Source: Owenia fusiformis (lineage: Eukaryota > Annelida > Polychaeta > Sabellida > Oweniidae). Taken from it: DNA of 64,000 nt. This document shows positions 1 through 12,000 of this stretch, in pieces. The position numbers and the translations under genes were made by a program. Below the pieces are notes generated by a model. The model was not told the origin of the DNA and did no database searches. It worked only from the letters and a program-made list of their open reading frames with translations. Location: contig CAIIXF020000011.1 in the NCBI GenBank assembly GCA_903813345.2, forward strand, positions 20,195,754 to 20,259,753, in the 5' to 3' direction. Each line of letters starts with the position of its first letter. Within the stretch, counting starts at the first letter, position 1.

Positions 1-8
1 CAAGACAC
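1..8 (+). CDS. ADGB: ADGB exon fragment at window edge
   Basis: Eight exon bases precede a canonical donor (CAAGACAC, then GTAAGT). They leave two bases that the next exon completes, which sets the frame of the whole chain. Confidence 0.7.
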
Positions 9-3000
9 GTAAGTTGTTTTTGGTATTATCTTACTTTCAAAAATTCTTAAATTAAAGCATAGCAAAATATGATATTGTAATATTGACAAAAGCACTGGAG
101 TTTAAATCACCTTGTCTTGTACTATATAATAATATACACGACCAAATTAGAGAGGTGTTTGGATGGATATACAGGTTTTACTGTACATTATTTTCATTGA
201 CATTGATTTTATCTAGTCACCGTCCAAAATCCATACTAGAGCGTGGAGGAAGTCGGCCACCAACCGCCCCTGTGGAACCCGTTGAGGAAACAGATGAAAA
301 TGCTCCTACCCCAGAGCCTGAGAAACCTCCTACCCCCAAACTGGAAGATGTAGAAGAGTTGCCCAAAGTGGAGGTGACAGTCACTGTATGTATCAGGTTT
401 CTATATATGTGTGCTGCACTCACTGGTTCTAATGGTACCCTGATTCACCAAAGTTAGCCACACTAACTACACTCTGACTATTACAGACAATTTCACTGTT
501 TTAAACACGATAAGATCTCAATAATTTCAAATGTTTAAACAGAAAATGTAGTGCCATGATTTACTGACTGCATATTCTGTTTGAATATAGGCTAAATCAA
601 AAATGATCTGTAATTTAAAGAGTGTGGTTCAGACAAAACTCTGGGAGAGGGTACTCTAATGGCTGGCTGGTTGTTGTTGTTTCATGCACTCAGTGTTTAC
701 TTTCTAGAACTCAACTTAATATCTAATGCATGCTAAAATTTATTGGCCCTGAATTGGGCCTTTAATGAGTCAGTTTCAAATTTTTTTATCTAAGTTTCTA
801 ATTTAAATTTACTTTCAAATATTAATTTATTCCTAATCATTTTGCATGGGTGTTTGTTTCATTTCTATAATGCATGTTATGATTATTTAAAATCTCAATG
901 GATGCTCATTTTGTGAAGAAAAATTTGTTCATACAAGCAGAATGGGTCATCCCCTGATAATATATTTTGTATGTGTTCAGAATGATTAGTCCCTATCATT
1001 TTTGCACAAGAATACACTGACTGGTTTTGTTCAATCCTGATGACTGAAAAAAATGAAACAAAAATCATTCTAATTCAAAATTCAAATTCTAAAATCATGT
1101 GATACCACACAAGTTATACCTTTTGTTTAGAATGGCAATGTAATATAAGAAAAACGTGTGTCAAGATGGATATGTCTAAATTTTCTTCCTAATGATGGTA
1201 TCTTTGATGGAAAATACTGGCTGCAGCAACAATATATATATATAATACCATACACTGTACATTCTCTCTTGGTGTATAAAAATGAGCCAGAATATTGCAA
1301 GAAATATGTGTTATGGGGAAAATGTGGCCTGTCCATCTTGCCTCATAGTTCATCTTGCCCCAGAGGCTCCCCCAGGGGGGTTATACCATATGGACTGTTA
1401 TCAAAGTCTACCTGAATGCATGAAATGTTCCAGTTTTAAATGTATAATGTTGTTGCACACATGTCAAGAAGTCTGATACACTTAGTTTTTAGAATGTCTG
1501 TTTATGTATTTCTGCTGATTTGGTTTTATATAATATTATATAAAGTACCTACTGTATATGGCAAAACCTGTCCAGTAAGCCTTTTTTCTAGATTTTTCTA
1601 GATTTTTCATCCTAAGAATGTAGGGCTGAGAACATTATCCACATTCTTCATATCTATTCAGATATTCGAAAGATATTTTGCCATTGTTTTACATTTTGAA
1701 AATAATATAGCCACTCATTTCATCTTTTTGGTTAGTTACAAATTAGTTTTTGGCCCAGCAAGTGTAAGATGTTTACTGACAGGTTTTACTACAGTGTATA
1801 TATTTAAAAAAATATTTGATGTATTGTGTATACATGTATATTGTTTATACTGTAATTATTGTGTTAATAGTTCATGAATTATGTTTATGAATTTGTTTAG
1901 GGACCAAAAGTGCGGAAAAAATCCAAAGTACATGTAATGAAGCTTTTGTTGTAATTATAGATTGTGAATTTGTCGCTTGGAGCTGATAATTAGATGATGT
2001 ACTGTAGATATAATGTTTTAGCATAATCTGGAATTTGTGAGAATGTTCAAATAAGCATCTTTGCATGCTTGGTCTTCACTGTGTCTGGCCGGAAGATGCA
2101 AAATATGAGTAATCTATGAATCAATCAATATTTGGGTGCTGTGTTGAGATCATGCAGTGAAACCGGCATGTCCAAACAACTCTGCTATCTGAACACCTTC
2201 TGTCTTTTCCAATTTTATAATATGAAACCTGCTGGTTTCATTACTTTTGGGAAGTTCCAGTGGGGTTCAGATATGACAGGTTTAACTGTATTTCAAAATA
2301 TCTGTCCAATATACCATGGTAACAAAATATATTACTCATATATTTTTAAACATGTTTATTTGATATTCTAATAAATTCAGGATTATGTATTTTGTCATCA
2401 CATATTTCATCAAGTGCATGATCATTATCATTAGAGAAAATCACCATTAGGGGAAATCATTATTTGGGAAGATCATCATAACTTTTAAACAGAATTATCA
2501 TAGTATCATCACCTCTCGTTTCCCTGTCAGCATTTTCTGTAATGTCAATTTTTTTATTTTTTGTTCATTGTCTGTTTATTATAAAAGCTTTTTATTTTTT
2601 ATTTGCCATTTAATTTATTTTGCATAATTATGTTTTCTAAATTGCATATATTTTTTATTTATTTTATCTATTATTTGGATGCTTTTGACTACAATGGCAC
2701 ACAAAATCAGTGCGTCCATTAAGATACAATATATCATCTTATTTAGACTACATTTATAGCTAAAATTCTTGCCTAAAATCATTTTGTTTTATGGATATAA
2801 AAATGTCTGGTAAATTCAAATAGATAGTGTGGCATGTGGCGAACAACATTGAAAAATAATGTGTTTGGAGAAAAGGGATGCCCTTTTTGTACTAGAGTTG
2901 AAATGATAAGTAAAAAGTAAGTTAAAATCAAGGGCATTAGTCAGCATATGAGTCAATTTTATTATTATAGACAAAACATCATGCCCTTCAATTGTTTTAA

Positions 3001-6000
3001 AATAATGATTTCCTGTTGTCCCGTATTATTAATAAAAGAGGTTGGTAAATAGCCTGCTTTGTTTAATGTGTTATTGGACAAACTTGTCATTGTTTTGTAA
3101 CCACGGTGCTACATGTCTCTGTGCCACGGCAACCAACTATGTGTCATAATACTGAGATGCTTCCTGCAGTTTTGCTTTATGCCTCATTGATAATGGGTTC
3201 ATATATACTTGTAGCCCCCAGAGGAGGCAACACCCAGTAAGCCAGGGACACCAAAAGGTGCCAGGAGCCCCATGGGAAAGAAGAAAGGCAAAAAGGGAGC
3301 TGCCTTAGATGCAGAAGAGGCTGAAAATGTAAGAGCTATTTATATTTTATTTCATTAAAAATTCATAGGGTTTAAGTAGAGCTATATCTCATAGGGTCTT
3401 GGAGATTAAATATCATGGTGTCCAATGTTAAATCAGAGAATTCATAGCTTGTGGTGAATAAACTTCATCTTTGATAAACTACATCTTGGTTAAATCCAAT
3501 GCTGGTTAAGTATCATGTTGGTTAAATCCTGTGTTTGTTTAATTTCATGGTAGTTAACTCCTTAGTTTGTTTTTAATGTTTTATTGGATATTTCAGAATT
3601 CTAAATCTGACCGTAAAATGAGTGTGGGCGCAATGGACAAACCAGGAAAACTGAGTCGCAAACGTAGCGCATCTAGGGAGCGCACAGAACCTGCCAAATC
3701 TGACTCTAAAGAAAAGAACAAAGAAGAAGCAAAAGATTCTAAAAAAGAAAAAGGTGCTTATTCTAGAATCAAGACTTATGTCCCATAAATACAGAATGGA
3801 TTTACCATATGTTAACATTTCCTTTGGTTTTGCAAATTGGGGCAGAGACTAAGAATACTTAATGAAATTCATTCTTCAACAGCCTTATATACTTATGAAT
3901 TTTTATGTAAATGGAGAGGATATACTGTTTATTTAATACCTAACCTGATTGTGTTTCAGCATTTATTATAAAACCCCAAAATAAACCAATTAAATTTATT
4001 ATCACTGTTTTAGATGGGAAGAAAGGCAGAGGTAAATCAACATCAACAGAGATGGAAGAGGTTCCCGCACCTGCCCCCTCAGAGAACCTAGAAGATGACC
4101 CCACCCTGGGGGAAGAAGAACAGATTGAAGAGCCGGAGGAAGACCCCTGGGAGGGAAAGGCTCGTGAAGCTTGGATCGATTTTGATAATTTTGTTAAATG
4201 TTTCAAGTAAGTTCATGTTTAAATATAGCCCTTAGACACACTTATTTTTTACAAATAGAGACATTAATGTTATGCATTTTATCAAAATAAAAGGAACAAT
4301 ACTAAATAAGACAATTAAATTTTCAAAAAGCCAGTTCTTGCACTTGTACTTATACAAGTTGTATCTAGTACTGAACATTGTCGTATTACATTTTCTGTCT
4401 TGAAGATAAGTGAAAAATGGCCTGAGGAGAGAGGGTCATTTTTGGCAATTGTAATATATAAAGTAATATAAGAAAATATAACAAGCAATACAACGAAGAT
4501 GTTATACATCATTTTTGTCACTGTCTATCGTTTTCTATTGTGAGGCCATCATGAAAATAGTACTTGTATCTTTATTTTCAGGACATTGTATATCTACCAC
4601 AAGACAAATACATATCCATGTAATCATAAATACTCCGATCTCAAAGTAAGTGAACCATAGTTTTACTTTTGATCTTTCGTACTCTTACATTAACTGCATT
4701 ATTATTTTTTAATTGAGAAATTCCACTTTACTTATGAGAAAGTATCTTTAGAATAGTGCCCTTGGGGTAGGTAGTACCTTTAAGATAGTGCCTTAAAACT
4801 GTGTGTTCTAAAACTAGTGAGTGGAATACCTGTTGGTTTTCCCATTGCCTTATAAAAATTTATCATTCTTTTTTTCTGTAAATTCTATAGAATTCTTTAG
4901 GCACTTTAGTTTAAACAACTTTAGTTACAAGAGTTGTGTATAGCAGTGAATCTTTTTATGATTTTGTTATTCATATTGGCCTGTATATAAAGTTATATAG
5001 AGAGAATGTCAAACACTCGCTTCAATAACCATAGTTACATTGAGTTGTAATCCTTTGAAATATTCTACTTCAGAGTTCCATCCCTATTCATACTCCTGTA
5101 AGTTTGATCCCGACATATTTTATTTTTAGTTGACCGCACCTGATTATTTCACCCCACCATATTACATGCATGTTGCAATATCACTATGAATGTAGCTATA
5201 TCACATTGTGGCTATCACAATGCATGTGGCAACATCGCAATACATTTGGCTATCACAATTTATTTTATTTTCTGTTAAATACTAATGCATCTACAGCTGC
5301 AGGGAAACCTGTCTATTCAGCAACTTTTCATCGAAAGAACAAATGTGGCAAATCATAAATGTGACCCATACAACAGGTTTCTCTGTCTTGTCTTATCCAT
5401 TATTTTTCTTATCCATGAAAGAAAACGTCATGCATGTTCCATTTTAGGAACCTTAGTTGACTTTCTTCACCTTTTGTTACTCTTAGAGGAACACAGTCAA
5501 TATTTTACTAAACAATGCTTTTAGAGGCCTCTACTGATTAGTATAAACAAATAGTTTCCAACTAAATGAATCACTTTAGCTTCCCACAAACTAACTGCCC
5601 ACTTTAGGCCTTTTAAATAACCTGGAAGCTCTCACATAAGCCAGATGCCATGCTCACGATTAGTGTAAAAATTCATTCACAAATTAAAAATACACACATT
5701 CCGAAGTAGTGCATCTCAATCCAGACATTCTGTACATACATTTGAAAGCTGAATTAATTCAATTTTGATTATGATCCAGCAATGCCATCTGGTATTATGT
5801 GAGAGAGATTTCCTTTACTTCATACATATCTTGTTAAATATTTTCATTGGTGTTTATATTTTCTCTTTCCTCAAAGAAATACGAACAGGTCTATCAGATA
5901 CAGCAGGTACTACATGTAGATCCCATCTGTGTTGTACCATGTGTATCTCTGTCTTCTTGCAAATACATGTCTGTTGGATACTAGTCATGTTTTGAATCAC

Positions 6001-9000
6001 AAAATAGAGTGGAAAATTAGGGAAATTAGCATGGAATAAAATAAATAAACATGAAGTACTGACTCTAAATTATATAGAAATGCAAAACAATCTGACATTC
6101 ATTCACATTTTGCTAGAAATAGCTTAAATAGACAAAAGTAGATGAATAGCATGGGATTTTCAAGAAATAAAGTTAATGGGCATGAAGCCAACATTCAAAT
6201 TGTACAGAAATGTCAGAGGATTCAGGCTACTTCATTCAAAATTTACAGAGATATTTTTTGTCTGAACATGATTAGTGTCACATGTAAAGCAAGAAATCGT
6301 ACCTCTAAATGTTTGTGAAAAAGTGTTGGTTTAATATTTATTGATCAGCCCTTGTATGGTAGATGTCTAGAATATTACCTACTACCTTGTTGAAGAAGAG
6401 TGGTGGGGGATTAGGATGATAGGTTGTCGGAATTCTATAGTTTTCCACACTGATGGAATCCCAACCCCTTTGTGATATTTCATTGTTTAGATTCCCATAT
6501 GTACATTATGGTTTCCCATTTCAAAGTTTATTTTGAAAAATAACCATAACCCCGAAGCATGTTCATGTAGATATATAGAAAATGTAGTAAGCATAATTAG
6601 ATTTGTTTTCCAGTTATTTAAAGTATTGGAATATATGTATATCCCCGTGTATTGTACAAAATACATTTTCCCATGTACAATTCCTTTGGGTAGTTGACTA
6701 GATGTTTTCTCAATAGACATACATGTACAATAAACATACATGTTTAATGAGCATTGTACGTGCATATATTGTAAATTCTTTGATATAAGAGTAGAATTAG
6801 TTGTACAAATCTTGCATTTATAGTTTTCTCTTGTTGTTTGCCCAATAATAATAACTTTATATGCATTGAAAACGATTGTACATGTACCAGTAGAATTGAT
6901 TTCTAAACATATAATTACTGTATAGAGAAATTATGCTATATGCATAATCCAACCTGGAAGGAAAAAATTGTATGGAGAATATCTATAGTTTTAATAAACT
7001 ACTATATACTATTTTTAGAATGTAGCCAATGTTGGTAAAGGCGACAAAAAGGATAAAGCTGCAGCGGTAAATAGCATATATGTGTGTCTATGTTCTTCCA
7101 TCCTTCAGCCTGTGCTTTCTGTTATATATCGGGTTGAAGATGCTCTCCTACCAGCCTTTCCTTACAGCCTCTTGTTTCAGCTTAGCTTAATTAAATTCTG
7201 TGATTGTCTCTCTGTACTGTCTAATGTATTTCAGCCATAGTCTAATACTTCAGCTTGAGTCTCATGTATTTCGGCCTGAAGCTAATGTTTCTGAATGAGT
7301 CTCATGTCTTTCAGCCTGAGTCTAATGTCATTCAGGCTGAGTTCTAATGTTTCAGCTTTAGTCTTTCAGCCTGAATCTAATGTCTTTCAGCCTGAATCTT
7401 ATGTCGTTCAGCCTGAATCTAATGTCTTTCAGCCTGAATCTAATGTCTCTCAGCCTGAATCTTATGTCTTTCAGCCTGAATCTTATGTCTTTCAGCCTGA
7501 GTATAAAGACTCTGAGTCGAATGTTTCAGCAAAAGTCTGATACAACCTCTGTTTGTGACATTTGCAACTATTAAATGTGTGTCTCCTTTGCTAATCCCAT
7601 ACTAATAGTATAATGTGCTTAATTTATTATCTCCTTCATATTTATTATTACTTCTGGTATAATCTGAATGCCACAAACTCTCATCAGATTGTACTGTTAC
7701 AGTTGATGAAATCCCTATATCATTGACAAACAATCATTGAATTGGGTTGAATTGCATTGAATGGGTTGAAATATCAATTCAGATCATATAGATTAAGTTT
7801 GGAAGGCATTTAGGATCTAATACTGTTTAACTATATCGATCCATGGTTATAACAACAGAAAAATACATAAATTATATGATAAGAACGTCAATAATGTTTT
7901 ATGTGTTTCCTTTTTAGCCTCCAACACTGGATGATAGGAACCCTCATTACTTATGTATCCTTTTGAAACAGTGAATCAATTAGTCAATTGTTTGAAAAAT
8001 TATAGAAAAAAGCATAGAAATTAAAAAGCAGACATTTTTATTCTCAACAATTAACGAACAACATATTTTCTCATTTTTAAACTATTTGCCTTAACTTCTT
8101 GTTCAGTTGTTGACAATTTGAAACCCACAGAAATTGTTGTTTCATTGTCGTCATTCTCCCGATGGCAAGAACCCCCACCACCACCCCCTAGTGGCAAAGA
8201 AAAACACTCGGATGTTAATCTGAAGGATAAGGGTAAAGAAAAGACGCAGGACACCGAATTTACTGCTAATGGTAGCGTCTTAGAAGGTAAACCATTGGCC
8301 TCTATACTTGACAAATAGGAAAACAATTTTCAGTTTTACAATTGCTAAATAAAACGTCTTTGAATATAGAATTTATCTCATGTATGAACTTTTTAAACAG
8401 AAATCTAAATGTGCAGTATGACGATGATCATGAAACACCAAGTATAGAACAACATTCTAACAGATAAACTCAATTGCTGGAATTACACCACAAAATCCGC
8501 TAATTAGTGGAAGGCGCTTTACAAAATCGCCATTCTGATTACACCAACATTTCTAAAGCGTCTTACGAATTATATTTTGGAATTACACCTGTTTTTTCTA
8601 AAACGCCTTTTGTGCACTTTTAACGATGTAGTTATGGATAATATCCAGCATACATGTATGTGTACATCTCCTGTAAATGTATTCTTTTTGCATATAAGAC
8701 AAAACTGATCTTCCATAATTTGATTAAAAATGCATGACATTGCATGATTTTTATTTATCTTTTATTAATTATGAGAAAACATAATAAAAAGGTAATCGAG
8801 ACATTTCAATAGACTTGAACGAATACTGATATAATATACTTTATAAATCTAAGAATTTTCACTTTCAATGAGGTCTTATTTCGTTTAGGGCAAATGTTAA
8901 AAACTAGTAAAAACCCGGGTAAGATGTCCTACAAAAACCGATCGGTATTACACTGCACACTTAAAGCGCCTAATGACTTATGCCGTTTACTAGTGACAAG

Positions 9001-12000
9001 GGTTCTTGGAGTTTTAGAAAAGCGCTTTTGTAAACCGCAATCGTGATTACACCTAAATCTTAAACCTGGTTAAAACCGAAGAAGCTTTTGTAAAACGCCA
9101 TGTGTAATTCTAGCAAATGACACAGCAAATGAAAAGATCTCATTATTGTTTCAGGTTCAAATAACAAAGAGAAGGCTGTGGAGCCAGTGGTACCTGGTCT
9201 ACTGGTGGCTGAGCCATACTCTTGGAAGAGTCTTGTCACGGGGCAACCAATTCTGCGTATACGTACCACTGCAACTAAAGCTGCTGTGCTGAGTCTGCCA
9301 GAGGGGTGAGAATGACTTACTTTTCACTTTACATATGACAACTAGTTCACAACAAGTAAAACGTTTTTATCCCACCAAATAAAAACTTTCCAAAGACTTA
9401 TAAAAAGATTCCATGGACATGTTATATGGAAGAGTTTGGTACATATAAACCAAAAATCAAGAGGAATTCCATTTGACAAGTAATTTTGTGGAAGCCCATG
9501 TGATAAGCCATTTGAAGTCACTGAAAGGAATCCCCCTCCCGGATCAAGGCCTTGTCATAACCATTGCATTTGGGATAATCCCAAATATATTTTGTTTTGC
9601 AGACGGCATGTGTTACGTTTTATGATCAATGCACCCTTAGGATACCATGTTCACCTCTGCTCATCTGTGCAGTTTGTCTACGGGGATGAAGAAACTGTCA
9701 TGCCACACCTCACCAAGGTATATAGTATATATTGTTGGGCATCTAGAAACTGTAAGATATGTATGAGAAGAAAGATGTAATGATCAGGATGGCAGCCAAA
9801 AAGTCATTTTCAATGTTTAACCTTAAATTTTGGTTGTGTATGTATGTATGTATGTATACTAACATGGACTTGAAAAAAGGCCAACAGACACCACAAACAG
9901 AACAGTGGGAAACAGTTCATTAGAAAAGTATAATTGTATGATAGAACCCTTGAAATGCAATTCATTGACCTGTTGTTCTATCTGGGGTTTCTATTTGTAT
10001 TTCAGGAGAGTTGCAGGTTCATAGACAATGCCACCCAGGTGATCCTGACCATGGGAAAATGTATACAGACATTCAATGACCCTGAGGCCAACTCTGTTGC
10101 CAGGGAGGAATTTGCTGCGGCTCATTGTCCCTACCGCAACGATAAAACCATGTCCAAAACTTACCACCACAAGGTACATTTTTCAATTTTATCATTTATT
10201 CTATAGTAACACCTGTATATTCAAACACCTTTCAGTGTGAACACTTTGTTTAGGTCCCAATTTAGTTATAAACCTTGAAATGTGAACCCCTAGCTACCAA
10301 TCTGAACACTTTTGGCTGGAATCAGACAGGTTTTACTGTATGTTATTGTAAAGCCATGTCCCATATTGATGGACATGTATATCATATTCAGTATCAACTG
10401 CTGAACTTATGTATCTTATATCCTGATCTCAAATGGATGAATTGGAGGCTTAAAAGCCTAGTCTCAATAAATGAACTTAAACCTTACATGTGTATAAGTA
10501 GAATCTAAAATGTCTAGAGCCTGTGTCCTTTATACTTATCTAATATAAAATATTTTCTTTGGTAAATTAATGTTACACAAACTTTTATTGTTTTTTCAGC
10601 TGTTTATGGACTCATTTTACGGAATGTTAAGGAAAGCATTAGCGGACAACCTCAGTTTGGAAATGTCCTTTGCTTGGCGTGCATTTTTCTTTGATATCAC
10701 TACAAAAAATATTCTTGGATTGCATCTTGGCAGTAGACCAGGTTAGTAGAGACCTTTCACAATTTCTAAAAGATGGGCTTTTTGGCTTTTATAAGTTACC
10801 AAAAGCCAGCTCCCAAAATGGGCATTTGATTTCAAGAAGCACTTATTCCAGTTGTTTAACATATATAAGAAATTTATTTCCATAGCAACAGCAAATGCCC
10901 ATTTTAGATTAATTCTCATATTCTAACACTTTTCTGAATGAGCTATTTAAGAATATATAGAATCCTAGATGGACCGGTTGTGGGTAGGAGTTTGTGATCA
11001 GTAGCAAGATATAGTAAGCTGGGCATATTATTGGATGCATGTCTTGTTGGTTGCATGGCATCATTTATAGCAATCATGCATGAAAACACATCACCATGGC
11101 AACTTATTTGAATAATCACCTTGACAACAGGAAGTATTATGATTTTGAATGATTTAAAGTGTCTAAAATGCAGATTGAGGGTTGTTCAATAAATTTTGAA
11201 TATAAGACTCAAAAAATATTTATTGGATGACTCAAGTACATCAGCCCCTGAATTCATAGTCCAATTGTAACAAACAAATTATAAGCAAATGTGAATTTTC
11301 TAATTTTTATCAACCAATAGAAGAATCCGTCAGTGCTTTCCTTCCACCAGGTAAGAAAGAAAGTAAGCTGTGGCTTGTTAGAAATGGATGTTTTTCGTAG
11401 ACAATGTGCATTTTCTTCACATGTTTTAGGGCTGAAGTCATTCGCTCAGATTGTTTTAACTCTTACATCTTTGAAAAAGAAAGCTCTAAAAAAAGGTAAA
11501 ACTTCGACTAGACATCTTGGCATCTTGAAACGCTTTTTTTTAACGAGCAGCTTCTGTTTGTTATTAATCAATACGACATGACGAGGAAATCTGGCTTTCC
11601 TATCTGTACAGAATCTAAGAATTTTTTTGAAGAAATTGTTAGATTTTTGTTTTAAGAATATTTCGCTATATCGTGTGTATACATGTATTAATCCACATTT
11701 AGTTGTTAGATTACAGTTATGTTTGTAGCTTATTTTATGATGCATTTGGTACAAGGATCCATCATGAATTACCGGTAGATCAGAATCCCATTTCTCTCTC
11801 CATTCTCTGTCTATCTAGTGTAGTTAGAGATTCGGTTGGCTGACATGGGTTCAGTAAAGTAAGACCCACTGGAAAACTCATATCATGTCATATTGAATGC
11901 CACTCCCATTGAACACTTCAGTGCTCTCCCGACCAAAAGTTTATTTGAGGGAGTCTGAATATTTCCAGTTCTTCATGATATTTTACATTCTCAACTGGGT

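Larger units (their letters stand above)
386..3214 (+). other. ADGB intron, with one possible 27-base micro-exon
   Basis: This is AT-rich intron. It holds one MITE copy (2155-2290) and a candidate micro-exon (1901-1927), listed separately. The small open frames at 1127-1476 and 1872-2066 have no family features and look random. Confidence 0.7.

Noticed and set aside
7295-7574. Open frames with FQPESNV heptads
   Set aside because: Product of a 21-base tandem repeat; two frames are open at once and no splice site joins either to ADGB.
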